Shown: positions 1-13,385, numbered from the stretch's first letter. The stretch: DNA of 64,000 bases from Palaemon carinicauda (GCF_036898095.1 NC_090765.1:32027381-32091380), one strand, 5' to 3'. Translations and numbers: made by a program. Notes: generated by a model from the sequence alone, not told the origin.

Positions 1-756
1 TCCTGTAGGGCACAAGGTTCCCTTTATGAAAGGCCCAGGAAAACAGCCCTCAAAGTAAAGTAAAAGTATGTCAACATGTTCACTTAATATATGAAAACTT
101 CTTGTAGGTCCTGTAGGGCACAAGGTTCCCTGTATGAAAGGCCCAGGAAAACAGCCCTCAAAGTAAAGTAAAAGTATGTCAACATGTTCACTTAATATAT
201 GAAAACTTCTTGTAGGTCCTGTAGGGCACAAGGTTCCCTTTATGAAAGGTCCAGGAAAACAGCCCTCAAAGTAAAGTAAAAGTATGTCAACATGTTCACT
301 TAATATATGAAAACTTCTTGTAGGTCCTGTAGGGCACAAGGTTCCCTGTATGAAAGGCCCAGGAAAACAGCCCTCAAAGTAAAGTAAAAGTATGTAAACA
401 TGTTCACTTAATATATGAAAACTTCTTGTAGGTCCTGTAGGGCACAAGGTTCCCTGTATGAAAGGCCCAGGAAAACAGCCCTCAAAGTAAAGTAAAAGTA
501 TGTAAACATGTTCACTTAATATATGAAAACTTCTTGTAGGTCCTGTAGGGCACAAAGTTCCCTGTATGAAAGGCCCAGGAAAACAGCCCTCAAAGTAAAG
601 TACAAGTATGTAAACATGTTCACTTAATATATGAAAACTTCTTGTAGGTCCTGTAGGGCACAAGGTGCCCTGTATGAAAGGCCCAGGAAAACAGCCCTCA
701 AAGTAAAGTAAAAGTATGTAAACATGTTCACTTAATATATGGAAACTTTTCGCATT
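1..756. repeat. 108-bp tandem repeat, about 7 copies
   Basis: Seven near-identical units start at about 1, 109, 217, 325, 433, 541 and 649, and the array may continue beyond the left edge. Units differ by single bases, for example gtcaacatg against gtaaacatg. Each unit holds a run of aaagtaaagtaaaagta, which resembles in reverse the simple tail of the LINE fragment near 22200, so the unit may derive from a LINE tail (inference). No open coding frame of note. Confidence 0.95.
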
Positions 757-1287
757 GACACAACGAGACTTGACTGCTTGGCCAATCTAGGTTTCCCAAG
801 CACATGTAAAAGTGCTACAACAGCATATTATTAACATCATTACTTATAATTCCATACCCAGCGTAGAGATGTAGTTATAACTTACATTATTTCTAGCATC
901 CTTCGGATCTTGAGCAAGTTTCATAATGAGAAACAAAAGTGTAATGATAGGCGGAATATCACTAACAACTGACATGGAAAAAGGATTATTTTCAAGTGGT
1001 GTAGGCTATTCGTAAAATAAATTATTTCATCTGAATTGATTTAACAATACCCCGAAATGTGGTTTAACTGCAGAAAACAATTTGTCAGGCTTCGACAAAA
1101 TATTATAGAATGCTCATATGTAAATTGTATATGTGTATGTAAGATTCGCGCATAGCCTAATTTAACACTGGTTAAGTGCTATGCATAACAATACACTAAT
1201 CCGTTTATTTTCTTAGCTAAGACCTGATGCCCTGCTTGAAATCCGCTTGACTCGTAAAAAATCGCTAAAACATATTTTTCTAACACA

Positions 1288-1290
<3 letters not shown>
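757..1290. other. Unique sequence around putative exon 886-968
   Basis: Apart from the candidate minus-strand exon at 886-968, I see no gene, RNA or repeat here. Confidence 0.5.
886..968 (-). CDS. Putative exon 4 of unidentified membrane protein gene (minus strand)
   Basis: Read on the minus strand this is an 83-nt open segment between a strong acceptor (a T-rich tract, then catgtcAG) and a consensus donor (GTAAGT). It starts with the last two bases of a codon and ends in phase 0. It encodes a hydrophobic stretch (IPPIITLLFLIM) followed by a charged tail (KLAQDPKDARNN), like a membrane helix and its flank. Its phase joins that of the candidate exon at 6162-6236. Any further exons lie beyond the left edge. 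I do not recognise the protein. Chance ORFs of this length are common, so the support is the splice sites plus phase agreement. Confidence 0.4.

Positions 1291-1352
<62 letters not shown>
1291..1352. repeat. (AT)n microsatellite
   Basis: Uninterrupted AT dinucleotide run of about 60 bp. Confidence 0.98.
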
Positions 1353-1355
<3 letters not shown>

Positions 1356-2202
1356 ACATATATATACTAGTGTAGGTCACCCGGCTAAATATTTAGATAG
1401 ATTTGCACACCCTTCTCTTTATTATATAAGGGAGATACATATATCTTCTATCTAGTCTTTTCCCTTACCATGTAATATGTATAGTTGTCTAAATGCTAAT
1501 AACGGAGTCTTGTGTTAAGGTGACTCCAGAGGGTACCAACCATTCCTTCATAAATTATGTAAGCGATAAAGCTACGACCGTTACCTGGTACCTTTCTTAA
1601 AGGGAGGGAAATGGTAACCACGACGACCACCATGGCAGCAGTATTCCTTAATCAGATGAAAGATCTCTTCTGCAAATACCAACGCACTGTCTACACAGTC
1701 ACGGGAATAGCATTATCAAGAAACCAATCTATGCTTGGGTATAAACCTTGAGTCAAACAACTTGAAATAAACAGCATTAAGAAAAGCTATAAGCCTTAAT
1801 AATCACCTGAGGTCAACGCTATAGCATTACAAATTACTCACTCGAGGAAAGCAGTTAGTCATAATTGTACTGATATCTTACAACACTAAATATGTATACT
1901 ACATGTATACCTTAATCCCAATACACAAGATCAAATCTGATTTCATTATCCCTATTTGAAATGCACATCTTGTGTTACCTGTCATTAATTACATAAGGGC
2001 TATTCTGAAAGACTTGACTACTAATAACGTTGATGCTCGTAACTGCATAACGTTTCGAGGCATTCTAAGTTGAAAATGATAATTCAGGCTCAATTTACAT
2101 CATCATGGTGAAAACAAAATATTTATAAAAATATAAAAAGGCAGATTATCCCTTAAAAGACCAGAGCTAATCTTAGTCCTGGGTAATAACTAGAACTATC
2201 TA
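1353..2202. other. Non-coding, no feature seen
   Basis: AT-rich unique sequence without a convincing ORF, RNA gene or repeat. If the minus-strand gene is real, this is its intron 3. Confidence 0.5.
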
Positions 2203-2380
2203 TTATTATTATTATTATTATCATTATTATTATTATTATTATTATTACTTGCTAAGTTAAAACCGGATGCTATAAGCCCAGGGGCTCCAACAGGGAAAGT
2301 AGCCCAGTGAGGAAAGGAAACAAAAAAACATAAAATATTCCAAGAACAGCAACACCAAAATAAGTAATTTGGATATAAAA
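2203..2380 (-). mobile_element. AAT-tailed dispersed element, 5'-truncated copy
   Basis: Minus-oriented copy of a family found at least ten times in this window. The (ATT)n tail at 2203-2249 is followed by the reverse complement of the diagnostic 3' module: cctcactgggctat, then ccctgttggagcccc, then gcttatagcatcc. A simple-repeat 3' tail and variable 5' truncation suggest mobilisation by target-primed reverse transcription. The exact 5' end is uncertain. Confidence 0.8.
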
Positions 2381-2544
2381 CAATGAAAATTTTTATATGA
2401 TAGGAACGATTGGTAAACAAAACTTTGTGCTAATTTGTGTAATGATAATACAAAAGTACCGAGCAAGTAAAACTAGAATAAAGAAACAAAAGCATATTTA
2501 ATAGGCATGAAGTATCTCAGAAGATCCGTACAAGTTAATCTGTT

Positions 2545-2686
2545 TTTAGAATGATTTATTGTTAATTTGTTCTCTTCATTTATTTATTTCCTTATTTCCT
2601 TTCCTCACTGGGCTATTTTTCCCTGTTGGAGCCCCTGGGCTTTTAGCATCTTGCTTTTCTAACTAGGGTTGTAGCTTGGATAGTAA

Positions 2687-2724
<38 letters not shown>

Positions 2725-2726
2725 CT
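2545..2726 (+). mobile_element. AAT-tailed dispersed element, short-body subfamily
   Basis: Plus-oriented copy. Its 5' body (gaatgatttattgttaat...) is shared with the copy at 19762 but not with the long-body copies. The 3' module (ttcctcactgggctat... to the gttgtagcttggatag boundary) is the common one, and it ends in an (AAT)n tail. Confidence 0.85.
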
Positions 2727-3061
2727 GACCAAAAGGTATACTTTAGAAAAATGGGGAAACAACCCGTCGAGCGTTTTATTTCTTTTTTTTCATTTTATTT
2801 TTATAGCATATTTTTATTGAAAAAAGTTCGCTCCAGAAATATGTGTCGTACATTGGTACTATGTTCCCATATCTTAAGTCATGCTAAATACACATTTAAA
2901 GGTAGTAATTATTTCTAAACAGATGCAATGTAAAGGTGACACAAGAAGAAAAAATTCATAACCTTTCAGTCTCAGTTCAGAATAGGTCAAATTGATGAGT
3001 GAAAATAAAGTTTGGACTGCAAATTAACTGTGTCAATCCAGACGATACAACAGTTTTCCGC

Positions 3062-3062
<1 letters not shown>

Positions 3063-3113
<51 letters not shown>
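3063..3113. repeat. (AAT)n microsatellite
   Basis: About 17 AAT triplets with no recognisable dispersed-element 3' module next to it. Confidence 0.95.
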
Positions 3114-3114
<1 letters not shown>

Positions 3115-3189
3115 GCAAGTAAAAATGATCCTACACACTTTTACCATATAAGTATTCGTCATATCACGATCTTTGCAACACCCACAAAA

Positions 3190-3190
<1 letters not shown>

Positions 3191-3260
<70 letters not shown>
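3191..3260. repeat. (CT)n microsatellite
   Basis: Uninterrupted TC dinucleotide run of about 70 bp. Confidence 0.98.
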
Positions 3261-5243
<1,983 letters not shown>

Positions 5244-5249
5244 AACCAC

Positions 5250-5280
<31 letters not shown>

Positions 5281-5700
5281 TGCTAAGCTACAATCCTAGT
5301 TGGAAAAGCAGAATGTTGAAGTACAGTAATATTAAAATAAATATCTCCTATATAAACTATAAAAACTTTAAGAAAACAAGATGAGGGGAAATAAGATAGA
5401 ATAGTGTCCCGGAGTGTACCCTCAAGCAAGAGAACTCTAACCCAAGACAGTGGAAGACCATGGTACAGAGGCTATGGCACTACCCAAGTCTAGAGAACAA
5501 TGGTTTGATTTTGGAGTGTCCTTCTCATAGAAATGAGCCAGATTATTCGGTGTGTGTATGTGTGCGTGTGTGTAGGCAAAGGGAAAGTGAACCGTAGCCA
5601 GAGAAAAGGATCCAATGCATTACTGTCTGGCCAGTCAAAAGACCCCATAACTCTCTAAAGGTAGTATCTCAGCGGGTGGCTGATGCCCTGGCCAACCTGC
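5250..5700 (-). mobile_element. AAT-tailed dispersed element, nearly full-length long-body copy
   Basis: The (ATT)n tail at 5250-5280 is followed, in reverse orientation, by the long body. Landmarks are caagacagtggaagacc near 5440, gagaacaatggtttgatt near 5500, and the 5' part (ggccagtcaaaagacccc, then gggtggctgatgccctggcc) at 5620-5695. A (TG)n-like insert at 5549-5572 separates the two halves. It matches the + strand copy at 21344-22028. A piece of the usual 3' module is missing after the tail. Confidence 0.8.
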
Positions 5701-6161
5701 TACCTACTAAAAGATATACTGTGCTCTAAATAAATAGTCTTTTAAAATTCAAATCTAAACCGGCTTTTTTCGCGCTGAATACAGAAGAAAATCAACGTGT
5801 GTCAAGTAATTTTCATGGTATTACAAATAAGCTATATATGTATTGATTTCCAAGTTGTGGAATTCTCTAAAATAGGATGTGGCTCGAGTACAAATGTGTT
5901 AACGATTCATAAAAAACAAGCCTAGCCATAGACCTTATACTTAATGTTCTAACATCCAATTTGTTGTTGCAAACTAAGCTTTCGTCTCCATGACCGGAAA
6001 ACATCTTTTCATACGCAAAATACTCAACTATAAAGTAGCTTTCTTTAAAGAACGCTCACTTGCAAAGCTTAGGTCTAGCAACACATTACTACTATATATA
6101 ATTCTTTGTAAAAATGCATCTGATCGAAACCATGAACGTTCTTGGTAAGATATGAGCTTAC

Positions 6162-6236
6162 CTTGACCGATCTTTAAAGGAGGACTTAGAAGGAATATAA
6201 AAATATAATCTAATGATTCGAAGAAAATATTCTCAT
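6162..6236 (-). CDS. Putative exon 3 of unidentified membrane protein gene (minus strand)
   Basis: A 75-nt open segment on the minus strand between an acceptor (cgttattcAG) and a donor (GTAAGC). It begins with two bases completing a codon and ends one base into the next, which fits both the upstream candidate (8331-8430) and the downstream one (886-968). It encodes a glutamate-bearing start (ENIFFESLDY) and then a hydrophobic stretch (IFIFLLSPPL), again membrane-like. I do not recognise the family. Confidence 0.4.
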
Positions 6237-6865
6237 CTGAATAACGCACGTGTAGGAATTTAAACCTGTGCAGTAATTATACGTTTACGATTTATAGGGA
6301 GCACGTATGGATGCTTAAGCACTCAAACGGGACTGAAAATGAGACGAAAAAAAAGTGGCTGAGTAATGAATAGCTTAGTACATTTAGCCTAAATAGATAG
6401 AAACATATTGCTATTAAATAATCAAATGTCGGTGCGTTGGGAGATTATTATTTCACGTTTCCTATGTATGGTTACAATAACCCGTAATGAAAAACATTAA
6501 ATTCACGAAATTTAGATATAAATATGCTAAAAGTACATGATAACTTGCGCAAGAAGTGAGGAAAATATTACAGAATAAAAGATTATAAACCAAAAGAACA
6601 AAATGTCACAAAAAAAAACCATAAAACTCGAAGAACAAAACCGTGCACGGGGAACAACAGTAAAATAAAAACCTGTTTCTATCATTTGATCATTTTGAAA
6701 AAGAAACACTGACGCAAGCGAACACAAGACAAATAATCTGAACTATACAAAAAAGAAATATACCCCCCAGAAATATAAATATACTTAAAGAGCATGGGCA
6801 CACATACTGTAAACTGAAGGAGCCAATTTGCAACAAAACATATGAGAAAGAATCTTCAAATCTAT
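6237..6865. other. Non-coding, no feature seen
   Basis: AT-rich unique sequence with no supported gene or repeat. Intron 2 of the putative minus-strand gene if that gene is real. Confidence 0.45.
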
Positions 6866-7175
6866 TAAAGGTTTAAAGGCCACTCATGAATGGCAGGGGC
6901 AACGAACAATAACATTGCCCTATCAAGCACGACAATTCCATAGACTGGTCATATATAGGCCTACATGTGATAAGCGCCCAGGCCCATTCTCCACTCAAGC
7001 TAGGACCAGGCAATGGCTGCTGATGACTCAGCAGATAAACCTGTGGCCTCCCTCAAACACCCCCATCCTTAGTTCACAAGGATGGTAAGGTTGCCGCGAC
7101 CAAAGAAACTAACGAGTTTGAGCGGGACTCGAACCCCACTCTGGAGTTCACCAACCGGGGACGTTACCACACACG
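6866..7175 (-). mobile_element. tRNA-derived SINE-like element
   Basis: On the minus strand, the segment at about 7105-7170 contains ggggttcgagtcc, a match to the RNA polymerase III B box (GGTTCGANTCC), preceded by a degenerate A-box region (tggtaacgtcc). A body follows that includes ccatccttgtgaact and tgctgagtcatcagcag. This layout is that of a tRNA-derived SINE. The head is decayed, so it is probably not an active promoter. Confidence 0.6.
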
Positions 7176-7731
7176 TTTTCAGCGCAACAATAAAACGGTA
7201 CAAATTTACAAGCACAAGAAACAATTACGGATATTTAAGAACAAGCTACCCGAGAAACGTTTAAACCTGACGGTCTAATAAATGGGGTCCAGTGGAACAA
7301 ATGCTGGCCTCCTAATAGAAATATGGATGGTGATGGGACGTTGTCAAGGGTCCAAAACCTTGTCATAATTCTCAACAAATATGACGAACATAACAATCCG
7401 TAAACTTAAAATTTGAGAGCCTATGAAAATTTGATTAAGGACTAAAAAATAGAAAAAAAATTGTCTCAAAATACTTCAAATGAGTGGAGGAGGATCAACT
7501 CCACAGTTTCTCAAAATCTTATAGTAAAACTCCAGTGAAATTTAAGTTTAACAGACATACTATAAAGCTTTTCCATGTGGAAATAAATTCTACTTGTAGA
7601 TACTCCATGCCCTAAAACTAATAAACGTACCACATAGGCCTAAGAGTAAAACGCACTTGCATTATCTGAAGTTTAACCCAGCTTCTCACCAATAGACCAA
7701 CAGGAATTGAGCACTGGTTTATACTTGAACT

Positions 7732-7735
<4 letters not shown>
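7176..7735. other. Non-coding, no feature seen
   Basis: No supported gene or RNA. Confidence 0.45.

Positions 7736-7801
<66 letters not shown>
7736..7801. repeat. (GA)n microsatellite
   Basis: Uninterrupted GA dinucleotide run of about 65 bp. Confidence 0.98.
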
Positions 7802-7804
<3 letters not shown>

Positions 7805-8330
7805 GATCCAGGTCTACGGGACCATTCCAGTATAAAGTATGTTTTAAAGACTGCATTCGTGGTCGCACTCAGCAAGAAAAAAAAACTATTTCTGTTATAG
7901 TAATGGAACTGACAAACTCAAATATTCTATTTTTCCATTTCACAACTTAAAACATTTTTTTAAACATTAGTGGCGACTTACCACTAGAAAACCCGACTGA
8001 ATGGGTAACTGAAATTGTTCACAATGAAGGCTAACTACATGTTTAAAACTGACGAAAATACTGAATAATCGTCAATTTCGGAGACAACAAGATATTGCCA
8101 AACTTCTGGCATCGATGATTAAACGATTGACAGAGAAAAACTCTCGTCTTGTTACCGATTTTCCATTACAGTTCAATGCAAAACAGAATAGGCCTAATAC
8201 TTCTCGTTTGCCAAGGAACTAGTTTCAATACAAAAATTTTAACTTAGCATATATTCAAAAGAAAACGACTTTATAATAAGTAATAAATCAAGTGACAAAA
8301 TCTTAAATAAAAAAATACCAGATACCTTAC
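7802..8330. other. Non-coding, no feature seen
   Basis: Unique sequence up to the donor site of the putative minus-strand exon at 8331. Confidence 0.45.
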
Positions 8331-8430
8331 CTCCATTAAGATATTTAATTGCCATATCTTCAAACATAAAATTAATGTCTACCATAATGTAAAGCAGAAT
8401 CCATGATACGCCTAATCGCTTGTCTTGATC
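8331..8430 (-). CDS. Putative exon 2 of unidentified membrane protein gene (minus strand)
   Basis: A 100-nt open segment on the minus strand, ending at a consensus donor (GTAAGG) in phase 1. If the acceptor is the AG just before GATCAAGAC it starts in phase 0, matching the candidate exon at 10058-10099. That acceptor has a weak pyrimidine tract; three successive in-frame AAG options exist. The product has a hydrophobic, partly amphipathic stretch (LGVSWILLYIMVDINFMFED). The 57-bp minisatellite begins within about 16 bp of this exon. The protein is not recognised. Confidence 0.4.
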
Positions 8431-8445
8431 CTTCTTAATTACAGC

Positions 8446-8790
8446 TTATTCTACAATGACCTTTCTCTTAACAGCAGTTATAAAACAGGTAGCACAATTT
8501 ACTTATTCTACAATGACCTTTCTCATAACAGCAGTTATAAAACAGGTAGCACAATTTACTTATTCTACAATGACCTTTCTCATAACAGCAGTTATAAAAC
8601 AGGGAGCACAATTTACTTATTCTACAATGACCTTTCTCTTAACAGCAGTTATAAAACAGGTAGCACAATTTACTTATTCTACAATGACCTTTCTCTTGAC
8701 AGCAGTTATGAAACAGGTAGCACAATTTACTTATTCTACAATGGCCTTTCTCTTAACAGCACTTATAAAACAGGTAGAACAATTTAGATA
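8446..8790 (+). repeat. 57-bp minisatellite, about 6 units, derived from LINE coding sequence
   Basis: Units begin at about 8451, 8508, 8565, 8622, 8679 and 8736. The period of 57 bp (19 codons) keeps one frame open, so the translation is a 19-residue repeat containing TAVIKQVAQF. The last unit runs directly into a LINE reverse transcriptase C-terminal segment (EQFRYLGSTINPEGGS), so the repeat probably grew out of that LINE copy. Confidence 0.9.
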
Positions 8791-9300
8791 CTTGGGATCT
8801 ACTATAAATCCGGAGGGAGGGAGTGAGACTGCAGTTGAAAATGGAATAAAAAAACCAACATGTAGAAAGTGGAGGGAGGTAGTAGTGATATGTGATAAGA
8901 AAACGCCGATCAGGCTAAAAGTCAAGTTCTATAGCACATAAACTTTGGCTTTAGAATTGAAAAGAGGAAGCAAAGCTTAAGAGAACAGACGTGAGAATGC
9001 TAAAGTGGATTATGGGAATATCAGCATTTGAAAGATTGCGAAATGATGAAAGATGATGAATGGCAGGTGTAGTAAATATAACAGAGATGATGAGTGTCAC
9101 GACTGAGATAGTGTTGGCACGTGTAGAGAAAGGATGGTGAGGAAGGAGTGAGGTCTAGGGAGGAACCTGTTTGAAAAGATATGGAGGGAGGCAGAGAATT
9201 AGATGGCGAGATAAGGTGAAGGATGATATGGAAAGAAGAGGTTTGGTGGTGGAGGATGACTTTAATAGAAGGCATTGGAGAAGGAGCATCAGGCAACATA
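8776..9300 (+). mobile_element. Decayed RTE-like LINE fragment (reverse transcriptase C-terminal part)
   Basis: Translation of 8776-8940 gives EQFRYLGSTINPEGGS... and then a C-x-K-x-P-x-x-L-K segment, the conserved post-RT region of RTE-like non-LTR retrotransposons (F-x-Y-L-G-S, later an L-K-x-K-x-Y-x-T motif). Frameshifts and stops follow. A sequence resembling the LINE C-terminal 'RWYGHV...RPxxRWxD' region can be followed in mixed frames to about 9290. Non-functional. Confidence 0.7.
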
Positions 9301-9640
9301 CTCCTTAATGTAGGGGTAACGGTGGGGAAGATGACAATACATTGTCCTTACTCAGGACAGCATATTGTCCTTACCCAGAAAAACATAGGCCTACTGTCCT
9401 TACGAAGTCGGATAACATGAATGGGTTAGCCTAGGCCTAGTACAAATGTTACCCAATGCACTAACTTTGCCATCTCAAGTTAAAAATTCCACACGAGTCG
9501 GACTACACACGAGGCCTAATTGGTTAGACATGTAGCAAGATTTCACGACTATCCGCCACGCCCTTAGAGGCAAATTGCAATCTAGACCCATGCCATAGAT
9601 GTAAGAGGAAACACTATAATTTCATCATCGATACCCAGAT

Positions 9641-9786
9641 ATTATTATTATTATTATTATTACTATTACTATCCAAGCTATAACCCTAATTGGAAAAGCA
9701 AGATGCTATAAGCCCAGGGGCTCCAATAGGGAAAAATAGCCCAGTGAGGAAAGGAAATAAGGAAATAAATAAGGAAATAAATAAAT
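9641..9786 (-). mobile_element. AAT-tailed dispersed element, short 5'-truncated copy
   Basis: Minus-oriented copy. The (ATT)n tail with interruptions at 9641-9670 is followed by the reversed 3' module and ends in a duplicated aaggaaataaat stretch. The tail junction (actatccaagctataaccc) marks the short-body subfamily. Confidence 0.85.
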
Positions 9787-10057
9787 TGCATTGAACTCTA
9801 ACCGTTGAACCGATAAACGACTAAAATACGCCCACAGCATTTCAAAGCAATGAATAGAAATATTTTAAACGCCCTAATGCCCCTTCAAACAGAGTAATAG
9901 CTTAACGCGATGTGCTAAGCAGCATGTCAAATGCAGCAACAGGTAGCCAACCTAGGCTATCCGTCCTTCATGCCTAACTCTGAACTCCTTATAAACCAAA
10001 CATCACGCTTCTAAAAAAGAATTAATGTGGGGAGTCATTTGAAATAGTTTACCTTAC
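9787..10057. other. Non-coding, no feature seen
   Basis: Unique sequence leading to the donor of the putative minus-strand first exon. Confidence 0.45.
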
Positions 10058-10099
10058 CTTAGCCCATGCAACTCTTATTTTGATAACTTCAAGCACCAT
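10058..10099 (-). CDS. Putative first coding exon of unidentified membrane protein gene (minus strand)
   Basis: On the minus strand an ATG at 10099 opens a 14-codon frame (MVLEVIKIRVAWAK) that ends exactly at a consensus donor (GTAAGG) in phase 0. An in-frame stop lies a few codons upstream, so translation would begin here. The Kozak context is weak (T at -3, G at +4). Joined to 8331-8430, 6162-6236 and 886-968 it gives an uninterrupted 100-codon frame. The gene would be divergent from GLE1, about 9.3 kb away. Fourteen codons alone are no evidence; the case rests on the chain of compatible phases. Confidence 0.3.
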
Positions 10100-10225
10100 A
10101 CATTCCTCAAGTCACACGAAATTAAAGAAAGTTAAGTATAAAGATATTCCAGCGGTTTTGAACACAGCACGACGTGCGGCTACACTCACGGTTCAACACC
10201 AACTGACACAACGAGATGTAAACAC

Positions 10226-10483
10226 CAGGGTTACCAGATTATTTTCACTGAATTATCATACATGAACCTTAAAATTCTCGTTTTTTAAACCAAAATTATC
10301 GTACACACTTTCAACATGATTATTAAGGAGTAACATATATAGTTTATTTCAAGGTATTTTAGTCTAATTGCTTAATCAAACACACACACATACATTGTAT
10401 ATACCCAAGGTATGTATCGTACATTGTACCGGACCCAAAATAATCGTACATGTACGATAATTATCGTACGAATGGCAACCCTG
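10226..10483. mobile_element. Non-autonomous hAT-like MITE (258 bp)
   Basis: Terminal inverted repeats CAGGGTTACCA (left) and TGGCAACCCTG (right) differ at one position. The element is flanked by a perfect 8-bp direct repeat GTAAACAC at 10218-10225 and 10484-10491. An 8-bp target duplication with CAGGG-type termini is typical of hAT transposons. The interior carries palindromic cgtacatgtacg motifs and no coding capacity. Confidence 0.85.
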
Positions 10484-10491
10484 GTAAACAC

Positions 10492-11045
10492 AGGCTACAC
10501 AGCTGATTTGGGATTGAGTTGCCAGTGCTCGCTATTTATTACTCGTCCAAATGTGTTTCCAAATAACCCAATTGGCGTTACTTGGGAGAGTAACATCTGT
10601 CGGAACAAGAAACGTTAGTTATCGCCCTTATCAGCTCCTGCAGATTAATATGAAAAAACGAGAAACCGACAGAGAGGTTTAGCAATTAAGTTCAGAGCGG
10701 TGCCTTTTAGCAGTTGCAAATAATCAAATTGTTCTTCATTTTCCTTATTTCCACTATAATAAAAAAAAACTTTATTTTGACAGAACTGTACATCTGAATG
10801 TAGCCGCCTCATTTAGAAAAAGTCCCTTAGTCTTAGATTATATTTAACCTATCAAGAAAAAAAATTTTAGTTGAAAAGATATAATCTTGTCATTCGAAAT
10901 GCCGCATTTTCGAGCAAGAGCCAAAAAGTTCATCAGAATTGAATTATTAATTATTTTCATTTCATTGTAAAGGCGTTTCATTTGCACCAGAAATATTCAT
11001 AATTAAGATATTATACTGTAACCCCATTATGTTAGAGTGAAGTAA
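10492..11045. other. Non-coding, no feature seen
   Basis: No supported gene or repeat. Confidence 0.45.
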
Positions 11046-11312
11046 TAATTAGACGTAATGAAATAAAGTTTAGTACTATGTGAGAAGACTGGGTATGATT
11101 AGGCCTATGTTACCGAACCTGTAGCAAGACTAAATTTGAGGAGGCTGTTATTCATATCATTGAGCTAGTTTTAATTAGACGTAATTAGACGTAATGAAAT
11201 AAAGTTTAGTACTATGTGAGAAGACTGAGTATGATTAGGCCTATGGTACCGGACATGTAGCAAGACTAAATTTGGGGAGGCTGTTATTCATATCATTGAG
11301 CTAGTTTTACCC
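11046..11312. repeat. 136-bp direct tandem duplication (2 copies)
   Basis: The segment starting at agacgtaatgaaataaag (11051) recurs at 11187 with a few substitutions (gggtatg/gagtatg, gttaccgaacc/ggtaccggaca). The first copy ends with a short repeated attagacgta at the junction. Confidence 0.9.
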
Positions 11313-12559
11313 TTTAGTGTTTTTTCTCTTCTACCTATATTTCTACTAGTTTGCTTAATTTACTTTTTAATGTTTTATCGGGTCTCAAACCGGCGAAAGG
11401 CGAGTAGCAGGACACAAGAGCATTTGAAAACTCACGCAGTATGGCAACCTTCAAAAGATAAGAAAGACTTAAATTTCTTGAAAGACTTTATATTGTCAGC
11501 CTTCCTCATATCAGGTGGGGGTTTATCAGTTCATTGCACAATTTGTTGGCTTCATATTCATAAGACGAAGAACCGAAAATCGAGGTTCATCTTGGTTACA
11601 ATAACATAAAACCATCGCGAATAGCATTACTTTTATTCTAAACATTATTCTAGCTAGGTCTCCAGTGTAGCTCAAATAAAACAGAAGTAGCCATATAATT
11701 TATTTTCATGTTGCCGAAGTGCAGCTCAATTATTTTTTAATCTTACTGCTATGCTCTGAATCTATAATAGTTTGACGGTTTTTCACTGTTAGTGACAAAT
11801 TTTATCACGAGTTATTTCTGTCGAGTTCTACAACATACAGGACATACTGTGGTGGTATTCTTACACCCTTACCACAGGACAGTATAAATGCCATCCAATC
11901 CTTGACTCCATTTAGAAAAGCCGTAGATATCTCAATTGTATCCTCAATTTCATTATGGAGAAATAAAATTGTGTGACATTAATAAATAGCTTGAATTTTC
12001 CTACACGTTTCTGTACTTGGTATAAATGCAAAAGAAAAGCACTTGCCGCGGGTAGGCCTACTCCTCTTTAGACCCATAAGACTTTTCAGAGCGTGCATTG
12101 CACTTATCGCTTTGCAAGTGATATTTGAAATACCCAGATATCTACATTCTCAAACCCAATGGATCGTAAATCGTTTTGAAGTATTATATAGACAACTGCG
12201 CAGGATCAATTTAAACTAAGATGTCATGTTTATCATTCATCATTTCCAACATGACATTTGATTCAGAATATACCCTATAGCAGGCTTAATAGAAAATTAT
12301 TGTCTATATGCTTTAGCTTTCCCCCAAATGACTAATTAGCTCCCCGAAAATAACATGCTCTAATATTCTTAAAATGAGGGACGAATTCGAAAGTTATATA
12401 CGAACTCAAGCTCCAGTATTCAAGAATACCTTTAAAATGACTCAGCTATATAAAACTTGAGGGTAGGCCTACACTTAGGTACACTTTTCTATATTATATA
12501 ATTCCTCTTGTTTTGCTAAAGTTTTATTCATAGTTTACACATGAGATTTTTATTCTAAT
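11313..12559. other. Non-coding, no feature seen
   Basis: About 1.2 kb of AT-rich sequence without a supported gene, RNA or repeat. The only ORF of note (about 79 codons at 11370-11609) has no recognisable family. Confidence 0.45.
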
Positions 12560-12712
12560 GTTGTTACTGTTCTTAAAATATTTTTTTCATCCTTGTTTCC
12601 TTTCCTCACTGAGATATTTTCCCTGTTGGAGCCCCTGGGCTTATAGCATCCTGCTTTTCCAACAAGGGTTGTAACTTCGCAAGCAATAATAATAATAATA
12701 ATAATAATAATA
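12560..12712 (+). mobile_element. AAT-tailed dispersed element, 5'-truncated
   Basis: Plus copy with the module ttcctcactgagatat, gagcccctgggcttatag, a gcaagc boundary, then an (AAT)n tail. Confidence 0.85.
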
Positions 12713-12787
12713 TATATGTACACTACAGTGTTTTAACTTCAGGAAGGTTCACAAACTAGATCATATAAACCTGCAAAATGCCGGCGA

Positions 12788-13018
12788 TCGGGCACACTAT
12801 TCTGTCTTATTTCTCTCCAACTTGTTTTGTTAAAGTTTTTATAGTTTATATAGAAAATATTTATTTTAATGTTACTTTCCTTAAAATATTTTATTTTTCC
12901 TGTTTACTTTCCTTCCTGGGCTATTTTCCCTGTTGGGGCCCCCGGGCTTATAGCATCCTACTTTTTCAACTAGGGTTGTAGCATTGGAAATAATGATAAT
13001 AATAATAATAATAATAAT
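12788..13018 (+). mobile_element. AAT-tailed dispersed element, 5'-truncated long-body copy
   Basis: Plus copy that begins in the long body (cacactattctgtcttatt) and runs through the 3' module to an (AAT)n tail. It lies only about 75 bp from the preceding copy. Confidence 0.85.
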
Positions 13019-13380
13019 ATGGTAGTGATAGTGGGACTGCTTGACTGACTGAGGTGTGCAAGGTATATTTCACTGTGGGAAAGGTCTCGAAGGAACTGGT
13101 TAGAGTAATGGATTGTCCAGCTGCAAGAAGGTTTAACTAATTGCATTATGACTCATACCAGTTTATTTCATATATGATAGAATACACTGTGTCTTTAATA
13201 GTCTTTATTAAACATGTAGCTACATAGAATCAAATCATGTGTCGTGAAGAATTAGTTGAATTTAGCTTGAATTTTTGTATTTTTCCTTTGTAAGAAAATC
13301 ACAAACTTATCAGTAAAACTCTTCTGGCTGGCTAAAGGATTTCTTAGGGGCCTTACCGTTGCCTAGGAGCCTGTTGTGTA

Positions 13381-13385
<5 letters not shown>

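Noticed and set aside
7105..7170. tRNA gene on the minus strand
   Set aside because: A B-box-like sequence is present but no cloverleaf can be drawn; the body behind it fits a SINE.
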